Source of the DNA: a virus
Length of the DNA: 55,218 bases
IMG/VR virus record: IMGVR_UViG_3300023179_000132
Span: 1 to 55,218 of that record
Reading direction: 5' to 3' (one strand)
Shown here: positions 1-7,748 of the stretch, one piece after another
How the letters are laid out: each line of letters begins with the position of its first letter
Numbering within the stretch: the first letter of the stretch is position 1
Position numbers and translations under genes: made by a program
The notes under the pieces: generated by a model
Seen by the model: only the letters and a program-made list of their open reading frames with translations
Told to the model about the DNA's origin: nothing
Databases searched by the model: none

Positions 1-1
1 T

Positions 2-472
2 GTTAATCAACCTGCGGACTTTGGTGCGTTTCCCCCAGACTTTGTAAGAATACCTACAAACACAACTGCGTATGACGCAAATGCTTCAAAGCCTGGACAA
101 CCTCGCACAGTGGCCGCAGTCTATGATCCCGTAGAACAACGACTCACTGTTATGTTCTTGGATAGAACTCTGTATAATTATGAAGGTGTAACTATGACAG
201 AGTGGACAACTTTTAGAGATCATAGATCTCCCGGAGAGTACATCTTTTACACGCTAAACCAAAAAGAGCGCGGTAGAGCTGATGACAGTAGCTTTACTGA
301 AGATGATCTGGCAAAAGCACATATGATAGCTACTACAGCTCAAAGAAGAATCGCAAGACAAGGTGGTTGGAAGCCAAAGGCCAAAACTACTAGAACAGTT
401 ACTAAAAAGAAACCAGCAAGTTTCAAGCCTGCACCGGTTTGGAACCCGAACAAATTTGGAGAACTTAAATAA
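2..472 (+). CDS. KTSC-like domain protein, 5' end cut by window
   Basis: The frame is open from the first bases, so the gene begins before the window; a GTG at 110 is only an internal possibility. The middle part (YDPVEQRLTVMFLDRTLYNY, then a Tyr-Val-Thr stretch and SPGEYI) resembles the KTSC domain, a short beta-rich module often seen in phage proteins and fused to nucleases or found alone. The C-terminal third is Lys/Pro-rich and basic, as in nucleic-acid-binding tails. It sits just upstream of the small genes leading to the terminase. The biochemical role of KTSC is not settled, so no function is assigned. The reading frame is well supported; the domain call is by motif resemblance only. 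Confidence 0.7.
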   Translation, partial: VNQPADFGAFPPDFVRIPTNTTAYDANASKPGQPRTVAAVYDPVEQRLTVMFLDRTLYNYEGVTMTEWTTFRDHRSPGEYIFYTLNQKERGRADDSSFTEDDLAKAHMIATTAQRRIARQGGWKPKAKTTRTVTKKKPASFKPAPVWNPNKFGELK

Positions 473-473
473 T

Positions 474-788
474 ATGGCGTACGAACCGAAAGAATTCAGA
501 AACTTTTATTGGCATATGATTAAATACCCAGTAAAGCCTAAAGAATTCTGGGAAAAAGCAGAGACTCAAGAAATTGACGAACCATTCCGCTACGGCAGTG
601 GCCGAGCAATACGCATACCTTTTACATCTAAGGCAGTGGTCATAGGAAAGTGGCAAAAATCTTACACTGAGAGTGAAGCATTAACCTACGCCATTAGGGG
701 TAGATATGTTGAAGATGATGAGTTAGACTGGGACGTAGTTCGATTTGGTAATGACGGGGCGGAAAACAATGCGGCGCAAAAAAATTGA
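474..788 (+). CDS. hypothetical protein (104 aa) upstream of terminase
   Basis: A start at ATG 474 is chosen because a GGAG at 457-460 lies about 13 bases upstream and the previous gene ends at 472; the frame is open further upstream but would overlap the KTSC gene. The protein is rich in aromatic residues and charged (MAYEPKEFRNFYWHMIKYPV at the start), with no signal peptide or membrane segment. I recognise no family. Its place directly before a second small gene and TerL would suit a small terminase subunit or a DNA-packaging helper, but no HTH is evident, so this stays a guess. Confidence 0.75.
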   Translation: MAYEPKEFRNFYWHMIKYPVKPKEFWEKAETQEIDEPFRYGSGRAIRIPFTSKAVVIGKWQKSYTESEALTYAIRGRYVEDDELDWDVVRFGNDGAENNAAQKN

Positions 789-1008
789 AAAAGAACAAAC
801 AAAGTTAGAAAAAAGAGTTGCTTCTCTAAGCACGGAAGAACTAACTAAGTGGGTAGACCAAGCCCTGTTTGCTATTGGTCGAAATGTCTCAGATTGGTCA
901 AAAACCTCAGAATATCTGTACGCAGAAGAAGCCCAGCTCGGTGCTGAGGCTTTAAGCGCTGTAATATCTGAGCTTAAGACTCGTGCCCAAGCTACTAGGA
1001 ACTTTTAA
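769..1008 (+). CDS. small helical protein before TerL (possible packaging partner)
   Basis: The frame could start at TTG 745, ATG 751 or ATG 769; ATG 769 is preferred because GGGGCGGAAA precedes it, and it overlaps the upstream gene by 20 bases. The 79-residue product starts with a very basic stretch (MRRKKIEKEQTKLEKR) followed by helices, like a small DNA-binding or coiled protein. It ends at TAA 1006-1008, which shares its last A with the ATG of TerL, so the two are translationally coupled. Position and basic N-terminus would fit a small terminase-type partner, but this is inference only. Confidence 0.7.
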   Translation: MRRKKIEKEQTKLEKRVASLSTEELTKWVDQALFAIGRNVSDWSKTSEYLYAEEAQLGAEALSAVISELKTRAQATRNF

Positions 1009-2591
1009 TGTACCCAGCAGAAGATGCCGAAGAGTTTCAGTCTTTATACAGTGGCGATCCAGACTTCTTTGAAGAGGAATTTGAAGAGCCAGTAGAAGAG
1101 CTTGACGAGCTTTCTAAAGAGTTTGTTATTCAATTAGTAGACAAGATCATGCAATTTATGGATGCTCTTGTTGGGCATCCTCTTCACCCTTACCAAAAGC
1201 CTCTAGCAAAGAGAATTATTGAATCCGTAATCATAAATGACGGTGAAGAGATCACAGCCCTTGCTGCTCGTCAGTCCGGTAAGTCTGAAACCATCGCTAA
1301 CACAGTGGCTACTCTTATGGTTATCTTGCCTAAGCTTGCAAGAATGTATCCTGAGCTACTTGGTAAGTTTGGGGACGGTATTTGGGTAGGTATGTTTGCC
1401 CCTGTTCAGTCTCAGGCAGAAACTTTGTTCTCCAGAACTGTTAGTCGTCTTACTTCTGAAAGAGCTATTGAGATCCTTGGTGATCCAGAAATCGATGACA
1501 CTCCCACTAAGACTCCCGGAGTAACCCGAAACATCAAGTTGAAGAACAGTGGCTCAACTATCATGATGATGACCGCTAACCCGAGAGCTAAGATTGAGTC
1601 TAAATCTTTTCACTTAATGATCATTGATGAGTGTCAGGAAGCAGATGACTTTGTAGTTGCCAAATCTATCTCCCCGATGGGTGCGTACTACAACGCTACT
1701 ATGGTTAAAACCGGCACGCCTACAACTTCAAAAAATAACTTTTATAAGTCAATTCAATTTAATAAGCGTAGACAGACCGGAAGATCTTCTAAACAGAACC
1801 ATTTTCAATGGGACTGGAGAGATGTTTCTAGGTTTAACCCTAATTATGAAAAATTTATTAAAAAAGAGATGCTTCGTATTGGAGAAGATTCAGATGAATT
1901 TCAAATGTCATATAACTGCAAATGGTTGCTTGAACGTGGGATGTTCGTTACCTCGAATATTATGGACGATCTTGGGGATACCTCGCAAGAAATTGTAAAG
2001 AGCTGGTACAAATCACCAGTGATTGTAGGAATTGACCCGGCTCGTAAGATGGACAGCACAGTGGTCACAGTGGTCTGGGTAGACTGGGATAGGCCCGATG
2101 AGTTTGGTTTCTATGATCATAGAATTTTAAATTGGATGGAAATCCAGGGCGATGACTGGGAAGAGCAGTACTTCCAAATTGTTAACTTCTTGTCTGCATA
2201 TGACGTGCTTTCTATTGGGGTAGACTCAAATGGCGTAGGTGACGCAGTAGCCCAGCGCCTTAAGCTACTTATGCCACGAGCCCAGGTTGTTCCTCTAAGC
2301 AGTAGCCCGACTGAGCAATCTAAGAGATTTAAGCACCTTCAGGCGTTAATTCAACGCCGTATGATTGCGTGGCCTTCTCACGCAAAGACTCGCAGACTTC
2401 GTATTTGGAAACGGTTTTACCAGCAAATGGTGGATGCTGAAGTTCAATACAAAGGAGCTAACTTCACAGTGGCCGCACCTAATGAAGCTCATGCACATGA
2501 TGATTTTGTAGACTCATTGGCTATTGCATGCGCTATGACCGAAAACCTAGTCATGCCTACTGTAGAAGTTAGTTCAAACCCTTTCTTTTAA
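1008..2591 (+). CDS. terL: terminase large subunit (ATPase and nuclease)
   Basis: Motor that cuts concatemeric phage DNA and pumps it into the prohead through the portal. The 527-residue protein has the expected order: an acidic N-terminus, an adenine-binding Gln region (HPYQ near 60-63), Walker A ARQSGKSE at 87-94, Walker B LMIIDE at 203-208 and a coupling motif TGTPTT at 235-240. The C-terminal RNase H-like nuclease follows, with acidic residues in GIDPARKMD (D343), VDSNGVGD (D406) and HDDFVDSLA (about 497-505). The length is normal for the family. It starts at ATG 1008 by overlap with the upstream stop. First gene of the packaging/head block. Very confident of family; DNA-end type cannot be told from this alone. 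Confidence 0.97.
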   Translation: MYPAEDAEEFQSLYSGDPDFFEEEFEEPVEELDELSKEFVIQLVDKIMQFMDALVGHPLHPYQKPLAKRIIESVIINDGEEITALAARQSGKSETIANTVATLMVILPKLARMYPELLGKFGDGIWVGMFAPVQSQAETLFSRTVSRLTSERAIEILGDPEIDDTPTKTPGVTRNIKLKNSGSTIMMMTANPRAKIESKSFHLMIIDECQEADDFVVAKSISPMGAYYNATMVKTGTPTTSKNNFYKSIQFNKRRQTGRSSKQNHFQWDWRDVSRFNPNYEKFIKKEMLRIGEDSDEFQMSYNCKWLLERGMFVTSNIMDDLGDTSQEIVKSWYKSPVIVGIDPARKMDSTVVTVVWVDWDRPDEFGFYDHRILNWMEIQGDDWEEQYFQIVNFLSAYDVLSIGVDSNGVGDAVAQRLKLLMPRAQVVPLSSSPTEQSKRFKHLQALIQRRMIAWPSHAKTRRLRIWKRFYQQMVDAEVQYKGANFTVAAPNEAHAHDDFVDSLAIACAMTENLVMPTVEVSSNPFF

Positions 2592-2638
2592 TTTTTAAAG
2601 TTTAGGGCGACATTTAGTCAAATTCGTAGGAAACTCTT

Positions 2639-2654
2639 ATTGAGGATCCTCAAT
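2639..2654. repeat. 16-bp perfect palindrome after TerL
   Basis: ATTGAGGATCCTCAAT reads identically on both strands. It lies in the 79-base gap between TerL and the next gene, just before the TTAGGAGA ribosome site at about 2658. As RNA it could form a 6-bp stem with a GATC loop; as DNA it could be a dimeric protein site. Nothing shows which. Confidence 0.5.
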
Positions 2655-2670
2655 CCATTAGGAGATATTT

Positions 2671-3075
2671 ATGGCAAGCACAATCGGTCCAGCGCCTCAG
2701 TTCCCTGAGCGTACCCCGAACTCATATGAGCGCAAGTTCAGCCCAGCTCAGCCTGGTCTGCGTGGCCCACTTCGTTTCGAAGAAGGCGTTGCAACGGATA
2801 CAGACATTCCACGTGAGTTTGAGAACGGTGCCTCACAGGGTTACATCACCCCTGTAGGTCGTCCAAACCACAACCAGAATGTATTTGAAAAGTACCCTGA
2901 AGAGACCATGTCAGAGAGAGCACACGTTGGCTCTGCAGCTTGGGTAGAAGCACCTACCTACTTGGGTAACTTCTCAGAAGGCGCATTCAGCGATCTTGCT
3001 GAATTGTCATTTGAAGAAGAATTCCGCTCAGGCGAGCACTACCATCGTCTAAATCCTTCAACGGTAGTAGACTAA
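2671..3075 (+). CDS. hypothetical protein (134 aa), probable virion-associated
   Basis: Clear ORF with a strong TTAGGAGA site 8-12 bases before ATG 2671. The sequence is Pro-, Glu- and Gly-rich, low in hydrophobic residues and without membrane segments, as if extended or intrinsically disordered. I recognise no domain. It lies between terminase and portal in the head block, and its codon use resembles that of the abundant structural genes nearby, which suggests a highly expressed structural or head-associated protein. Function unknown. Confidence 0.75.
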   Translation: MASTIGPAPQFPERTPNSYERKFSPAQPGLRGPLRFEEGVATDTDIPREFENGASQGYITPVGRPNHNQNVFEKYPEETMSERAHVGSAAWVEAPTYLGNFSEGAFSDLAELSFEEEFRSGEHYHRLNPSTVVD

Positions 3076-3089
3076 TTAAGCAGTGGCTC

Positions 3090-3120
3090 CCCAGCCTCAT
3101 ACCCCTTCTCTGGGGCTGGG
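3090..3120 (+). terminator. hairpin between two small head-region genes
   Basis: CCCAGCC at 3090-3096 pairs with GGCTGGG at 3114-3120 (7 bp, 17-base loop); an alternative pairing CCCCAG/CTGGGG shares the same region. No clear T-run follows, so it is a weak terminator or an attenuating or processing hairpin. Confidence 0.4.
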
Positions 3121-3141
3121 TAGCTACTCTTGAGGTAAACC

Positions 3142-3396
3142 ATGATTCCTGCAAACCCTCTTTTATATAATTCAATTTCAAGAGCAGAACGCGCAAGGCA
3201 CCACGCCTTTCGAGGAAATAATTTTGCTGCGGCTAAAGGAATTGAAGAGGAGTATGCTAGGATGGGTGGACAATTTGTTCAGTCTATTAATGATGTAGAC
3301 CCTAAGCTTAGAGACTACAGGCAAGAAGAGATAGACAGGCAAAAAAGAAAAGCCGCACAAGAAAAAAGGAAAAAGAAGAATTCGCTTCTTCTCTAA
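3142..3396 (+). CDS. hypothetical basic protein (84 aa)
   Basis: Starts at ATG 3142 after a TTGAGGTAAACC leader. The product is highly charged and helical; its last third is Lys/Arg/Glu-rich (QKRKAAQEKRKKKN) and could bind nucleic acid or act as a disordered tail. There is no signal peptide or known motif. It lies between a hairpin and the portal gene, 42 bases before the latter. Real by position, ribosome site and coding appearance, but function unknown. Confidence 0.7.
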   Translation: MIPANPLLYNSISRAERARHHAFRGNNFAAAKGIEEEYARMGGQFVQSINDVDPKLRDYRQEEIDRQKRKAAQEKRKKKNSLLL

Positions 3397-3438
3397 TAGA
3401 GGGCAGACTATGAGACATAATATGGAAGGACGTGAGGC

Positions 3439-5130
3439 ATGAGCATTGACTTTTCGCCACCGTCCTATAGGGCAGCGTCATCCGACTTAACTATTTCCAT
3501 TTCCCCGTTGGGTCTTGTTGAACTTGCAGACGAAGAGTTTGAAGTTCACGGTCCAAGACTTAACCGTTACTCACTTAACTGGGCCATGTATCTTGGCCAC
3601 CACTGGAGCTATCGTCGTGAGATCGGCGAAACCCAGATGGTCTACAACTATTACCGTGCGTTCACGGATTACATTATTAACTTTACTTTTAGCCGCGGCG
3701 TTTCATTCCGTAGCCCTAAAGAAACAGAAGCTATTGTTCCTGACATTCTTAAGAGAGTCTGGGAAGTAGATAATAACAAGCACGCTGTTCTTTGGGAGAT
3801 TGGTCAGCAGGGCGGCGTATCAGGCGATTGCTTTGTTAAGGTCGCATATGAAGAAGCATGGCAAGACAGCACAGGAGCCGTTCATCCTGGTCGTGTAAGA
3901 ATTCTCCCCCTAAACTCATCTTTCTGTTTCCCAGAATTTCATCCACACGATCGTAACCGCCTAATTAGATTTAAGCTAAAGTATCGTTTCTGGGGAACTT
4001 CTATGGAAGGTACTCGCCAGGTATACACCTACACTGAGATCCTCACAGATGACATGATTGAGGAATATATTAATGATGAGTTAATTGACTCACGACCAAA
4101 TCCTCTTGGCGTTATTCCTGTAGTACATATTCCAAACGTTATGGTATCCGGTTCTCCTTGGGGACTTGCAGATTGCCACGACGTTATTGTTCTTAACCGT
4201 AACTATAATGAAGTTGCAACAGATATTGCAGACATCATTAACTACCACGCTGCTCCTGTTACCGTTATCACCGGCGCTAAAGCATCTAACCTTGAGAAAG
4301 GCCCTAAGAAGGTTTGGGGTGGTCTTCCTAAAGACGCTTCCGTATTTAACCTAGAAGGCGGTGGCTCAGGTCTTGCTGGCGCTATTCAATATCTAGAGCT
4401 AGTAAAGCGTGCAATGCACGAAATGATTGGTGTTCCAGAAACAGCGTTGGGACAAACCCAGGCTATTTCTAACACTTCAGGTGTTGCGCTTTCTATTACT
4501 TTCCAGCCATTGATGAATCGCTACCAGCAGAAGATTGTGCAATACGGCAAGGGCCTTGAGATTGTAAACAGCTTGGTAATGCGCACAATTGCATTTAAGG
4601 AACCAGAACTTTTTACTTGGAACCCTAACTTTAACGGACCTATAAAGCAAGACCAGTACCCACAGCTAGATCCCGCGGATCCGCTAACATACCAAACCTT
4701 TGTTACTTTCCCATCTCCGCTACCACTAGACAAGCTTATTGTCTTGAATGAAATTCAAACTATGATGAGTATGAATCTTGAAAGCCGTGAAGGTGCACTA
4801 CGTCGACTAGGCGAAGAGTTCCCGAATGAAAAGCTTGCTGAAATTCGTGCTGAACTTATTGATGACGCTAAGTCTGATGGTGCTCTTAACTTGCTTAAGG
4901 GACAGATCAACTCAGCAATTATGTCTCTTACTGGCATGATGCCTGATGGCACTCCTGCTGGTATGTCTCCTGCTGGTGGAGCGCCTGGTGAAGAAGGCGG
5001 CGCACCTGCTGGCCCTACACCGTTTGAACAACAGACCATAGCAATGTTGCAGAGTGATCTTGTTACTAAAGCATACGGAACTAAAATCCCGCAAAGGAGA
5101 GGCCCGAACGCTGACGAAAGTCACGTTTAA
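3439..5130 (+). CDS. portal protein (SPP1 gp6-like)
   Basis: Twelve-fold ring at the head vertex through which DNA enters and leaves, and the docking site for TerL and the neck. The 563-residue protein has the features of the SPP1 gp6-type portals: a wing region with SRGVSFRSP (about 75-85), a DxNRNYNEVATD-type segment near 250, and the conserved stretch GVPETALGQTQAISNTSG around 330-347, followed by a long helical stem region. The C-terminal tail (about 495-535) is Gly/Pro/Ala-rich, which is common in portals. Start at ATG 3439 after GGAAGGACGTGAGGC. It follows TerL and precedes the scaffold and capsid genes, the usual order. Confidence 0.93.
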   Translation: MSIDFSPPSYRAASSDLTISISPLGLVELADEEFEVHGPRLNRYSLNWAMYLGHHWSYRREIGETQMVYNYYRAFTDYIINFTFSRGVSFRSPKETEAIVPDILKRVWEVDNNKHAVLWEIGQQGGVSGDCFVKVAYEEAWQDSTGAVHPGRVRILPLNSSFCFPEFHPHDRNRLIRFKLKYRFWGTSMEGTRQVYTYTEILTDDMIEEYINDELIDSRPNPLGVIPVVHIPNVMVSGSPWGLADCHDVIVLNRNYNEVATDIADIINYHAAPVTVITGAKASNLEKGPKKVWGGLPKDASVFNLEGGGSGLAGAIQYLELVKRAMHEMIGVPETALGQTQAISNTSGVALSITFQPLMNRYQQKIVQYGKGLEIVNSLVMRTIAFKEPELFTWNPNFNGPIKQDQYPQLDPADPLTYQTFVTFPSPLPLDKLIVLNEIQTMMSMNLESREGALRRLGEEFPNEKLAEIRAELIDDAKSDGALNLLKGQINSAIMSLTGMMPDGTPAGMSPAGGAPGEEGGAPAGPTPFEQQTIAMLQSDLVTKAYGTKIPQRRGPNADESHV

Positions 5131-5149
5131 TTAAAGAGTTTAGGCTGAC

Positions 5150-5245
5150 ATGAATATTAATTTATGGTGGTCTATATACATAACAAATCCGCAGGTCAAT
5201 CGTGCTACTAAATTGGAAAACGACCTAACTAACACAAAGGAATAA
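5150..5245 (+). CDS. candidate 31-aa micro-ORF between portal and scaffold
   Basis: ATG 5150 opens a 31-codon frame (MNINLWWSIYITNPQVNRAT at the start) ending TAA 5243-5245. A TTTAGGCTGAC precedes the start, a modest ribosome site. The last codons contain AAGGAA, which is the ribosome site of the scaffold gene at 5251, so translation of the small frame would feed directly into the scaffold gene. It fills an otherwise empty 120-base gap. It may be a leader peptide or chance. Confidence 0.35.
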   Translation: MNINLWWSIYITNPQVNRATKLENDLTNTKE

Positions 5246-5250
5246 ACGCT

Positions 5251-6015
5251 ATGTCAAACATAGGAGAAAGCGACGTATTAGGCGTCGAAAATCAATTCAT
5301 TGAGCAGAATGATGAGTCTACTTCTCAAGAGGCGGCATTTGCAGAAGAAGTTGCAAAAGCTTACACAGAAGCAGATCTTCAAAAAGTTCGCGAACAGGAA
5401 AAGTCCAAGCTCTACCCTCAGATTGAATCTCTGAAGGAAGAACTTAATGTTCTTAAGCAAGATCGTGAGTCTCGTCTTGAAGAAGAGGCACGCTTGCGGG
5501 CAGAAGCTGAAGCTGAGGCTAAACGCCTTGCTGAAGAAGAAATGGATGTTCGAGAGCTACTCAGTAAGAAAGAACAAGAATTTGAAGCACGCTTAGAAGA
5601 AGAGCGTTTAGAACGCGAAAAGGCATTTGCCCTTCTTGAACGTGAGCGTCACTTCAGCGAACTTCAGACTTACCGGAATTCACGCCTTGAGCAAGAGCGT
5701 GATAATATTATTCCTGAGCTGATCGACCTAATTGCAGGAGAAACTCCTGAAGAAGTTGAGAACAGTATTGCAGGACTCAAGGAGCGTTCCGCACGCATTC
5801 TTGAATCTGCCCAGCAGGCGATGTCGTCAGCTCGGCGTGAAATGGCGGGGAGCCGTATTACGTCTCCTGCGTCAGGACCCCTGGACAACAATTCGGACCA
5901 AAAATCGTTCACGGCAGAGCAGATTGCCGCCATGTCGGTGAGTGAGTACGCCAAATACCGTGGGAAGCTACTTGGTCAAGCAGCTTCTGATCGCGGCAAG
6001 GGTCTATTCGGGTAA
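5251..6015 (+). CDS. capsid scaffolding protein (coiled coil)
   Basis: Predicted internal scaffold that guides capsid assembly. The 254-residue protein is dominated by a Glu/Arg/Ala-rich coiled coil from about 40 to 150 (for example EARLRAEAEAEAKRLAEEEM), flanked by an acidic N-terminus and a C-terminal helical part with EQIAAMSVSEYAKYRGKLLG, the kind of short basic C-terminal helix scaffolds use to touch the coat protein. It sits immediately before the major capsid gene. Start ATG 5251 has AAGGAATAA upstream. No protease motif is seen. Family call rests on composition and position. Confidence 0.85.
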   Translation: MSNIGESDVLGVENQFIEQNDESTSQEAAFAEEVAKAYTEADLQKVREQEKSKLYPQIESLKEELNVLKQDRESRLEEEARLRAEAEAEAKRLAEEEMDVRELLSKKEQEFEARLEEERLEREKAFALLERERHFSELQTYRNSRLEQERDNIIPELIDLIAGETPEEVENSIAGLKERSARILESAQQAMSSARREMAGSRITSPASGPLDNNSDQKSFTAEQIAAMSVSEYAKYRGKLLGQAASDRGKGLFG

Positions 6016-6059
6016 TACCAAATTTAAACATTCAACTACTCTATTAAGGAGAATACGAC

Positions 6060-7172
6060 ATGGCGTCGTCCATTACCGGAACCGGAAATCTTGCCGGTTC
6101 ACCAACAGCGTATTCTGGCTCAAACAGCCAGCTAACGCAGTCAATCCAGACGATCTGGTCAAAGGAAATCCTTTTCCAGTCAATGCCAATCCTTCGCTTC
6201 GAACAGTTCGCTGTTAAGAAGACCGAACTTGGTGTTGCTCCTGGTCTCCAGATCAACTTCATGCGTTACAACAACCTTGGTGCTGCTTCAGCCCTGGTTG
6301 AAGGTGTACGTATGTCAACCAGTGCACTAACTGCACAACAGTTCTCAATCACCGTTGCTGAGCATGGCTACGCAATCGCTGTTTCTGAACTTCTACTAAA
6401 TGCTTCCTTCGATGATGTTATGGCTTCTGCTTCACGTCTTCTAGGTCGCAACATGGCGCTGTACCTTGATGGCCAGGCTCGCGATACCCTTATGGGCGCA
6501 TCTTCCGTAATCTACGGTGAAAAGCGTTCAACCACCGGTATCAACAACTGGTACGAATACGGTACAACTCCATCTGCAGCTAACCTTAACGATGGCAATA
6601 CCGCTGATGAATATGCATCACGCGTTGCTATGGATGGTGCTTACTACCTAAGCCCACACACCGTTAAAGATGCTGTGGAAACCCTTGCAACCAAGAACAT
6701 TCCAAGACTAGGCGAGACCTACGTTGCGTTCGTTCACCCACACCAGAGCCGTCGTCTACGCGACAATCCTGAATTCATTGAAGTAACGAAGTACGCCGCT
6801 CCAGGTAACTTCATGCTTGGTGAAATCGGTCGTTTGTACGACACCGTGTTCATTGAGACCACTCAGGTTCAGAAGGTAGCCGGTGGTGCTGGTACTAACT
6901 ACGTTGGTGACCAGACCTACGCAACCCCTCAGGGTGTATCAACCGGCGGTGGCTACACCACCCCAGTTACCAAGTACGGTGCAGGTAGCGCAGATCGTTA
7001 CTCAGCAATCTTCATTGGTGACAACGCTTTCGGTCACGCTATTTCACTTCCTGTGGAATTGCGCGATGGTGGTATTCTAGACTTCGGTCGTGAGCATGCT
7101 TTGGCATGGTACTCGATCTACGGTCTAGGCTTGATCACCGATCAGTCTGTAGTTATCGCAGAAACCAACTAA
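6060..7172 (+). CDS. major capsid protein (N4-gp56-like, HK97 fold)
   Basis: Coat subunit of the icosahedral head. The 370-residue sequence resembles the N4-gp56 family: an N-terminal arm, then QTIWSKEILFQSMPILRFEQ, a GLQINFMRYNNLG strand, the EHGYAIAVSELLL helix and the FVHPHQSRRLRDNPEFIEV segment that is typical of the family. Codon use is strongly biased to C-ending codons, as for the most highly expressed gene. Start ATG 6060 has ATTAAGGAGAATAC upstream. It follows the scaffold gene and is followed by a strong terminator, as usual for this gene. No cleavable N-terminal delta domain is obvious, which fits N4-like coat proteins that use a separate scaffold. Confidence 0.92.
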   Translation: MASSITGTGNLAGSPTAYSGSNSQLTQSIQTIWSKEILFQSMPILRFEQFAVKKTELGVAPGLQINFMRYNNLGAASALVEGVRMSTSALTAQQFSITVAEHGYAIAVSELLLNASFDDVMASASRLLGRNMALYLDGQARDTLMGASSVIYGEKRSTTGINNWYEYGTTPSAANLNDGNTADEYASRVAMDGAYYLSPHTVKDAVETLATKNIPRLGETYVAFVHPHQSRRLRDNPEFIEVTKYAAPGNFMLGEIGRLYDTVFIETTQVQKVAGGAGTNYVGDQTYATPQGVSTGGGYTTPVTKYGAGSADRYSAIFIGDNAFGHAISLPVELRDGGILDFGREHALAWYSIYGLGLITDQSVVIAETN

Positions 7173-7183
7173 TCAAGACCCCC

Positions 7184-7214
7184 GAGAGGGGGCGCAAGCC
7201 CCCTCTCATCTTTA
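7184..7214 (+). terminator. strong hairpin terminator after capsid gene
   Basis: GAGAGGGGGC at 7184-7193 pairs perfectly with GCCCCCTCTC at 7198-7207 around a GCAA tetraloop. ATCTTTATA follows, so the U-tract is short. It would end or attenuate the high-level capsid transcript and protect its 3' end. Confidence 0.8.
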
Positions 7215-7250
7215 TAACAAATATCGAGATATTCATTAGGAGAATACATC

Positions 7251-7622
7251 ATGGCTGGAAAAGCTAAAGTTGCTGACACAACAGGTCGTCAGCGCGAGCA
7301 ATTAATTAAGGAACAGGCCGAAGAACAGGCCCGTCGTTCTGAAGAAATTACTATGGCAACTGCCGTAGCTAAAGAAAAGTTGGACAATGAGGTTGTAGAT
7401 CTTTCTACCCCACAAGCAGTTCCAACAGTTATAGATGAAGTAGAAAGCGTCGGAGTAGATCTTGCCGACAACACCACCGTTATTCGTGTAGCAGAAGACC
7501 TAGACATGGTAACTATTGGTGCAGGCAACAATTACAGTTTTAAAGCTGGTCAGAAGTATCGAGTATCAAAGAGCGTAGCTCGTCACCTTCAAGATAAGGG
7601 ATACTTGTACGATCGTATTTGA
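7251..7622 (+). CDS. hypothetical virion-associated protein after capsid (123 aa)
   Basis: Starts at ATG 7251 with CATTAGGAGAATACATC upstream, almost the same leader as the capsid gene, suggesting strong expression. The N-terminal half is charged and helical (about 1-50); the C-terminal half forms a compact beta-like domain ending in YRVSKSVARHLQDKGYLYDR. It is bracketed by terminators on both sides, so it is probably a separate dose-controlled unit. The position next to the coat gene suits a head decoration or head-completion protein, but I do not recognise the family. Confidence 0.8.
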   Translation: MAGKAKVADTTGRQREQLIKEQAEEQARRSEEITMATAVAKEKLDNEVVDLSTPQAVPTVIDEVESVGVDLADNTTVIRVAEDLDMVTIGAGNNYSFKAGQKYRVSKSVARHLQDKGYLYDRI

Positions 7623-7639
7623 TCAGTTTTAGTTAGGCC

Positions 7640-7684
7640 GCCCGCATCCACGACCGCCCTCCCGTGGGTGCGGGCTTCTCTTTT
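7640..7684 (+). terminator. intrinsic terminator with 13-bp stem
   Basis: GCCCGCATCCACG at 7640-7652 pairs with CGTGGGTGCGGGC at 7663-7675 (13 bp with one G-U pair; 10-base loop), followed by TTCTCTTTT. This is a textbook Rho-independent terminator and ends the head operon. Confidence 0.9.
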
Positions 7685-7692
7685 AGGCAGAT

Positions 7693-7722
7693 TAATTCAT
7701 TAATTGTATAGATAATGAATTA
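7693..7722. promoter_or_regulatory. 10-bp inverted repeat with 10-base spacer (operator or promoter region)
   Basis: TAATTCATTA at 7693-7702 is repeated inverted as TAATGAATTA at 7713-7722. It stands alone between the terminator and the next gene, where a new transcript would have to begin. TAGATAAT at 7721-7728 resembles a -10 box. Arm centres are 20 bases apart, about two helix turns, as for a dimeric DNA-binding protein. The promoter reading is inference. Confidence 0.45.
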
Positions 7723-7748
7723 GATAATAGTTAACAAAGGATACTTGC

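Noticed and set aside
3439-7172. Head maturation protease between portal and capsid
   Set aside because: The only gene there is the coiled-coil scaffold; no Ser/His protease motif is visible. N4-type coat proteins use a scaffold, so absence is not odd.
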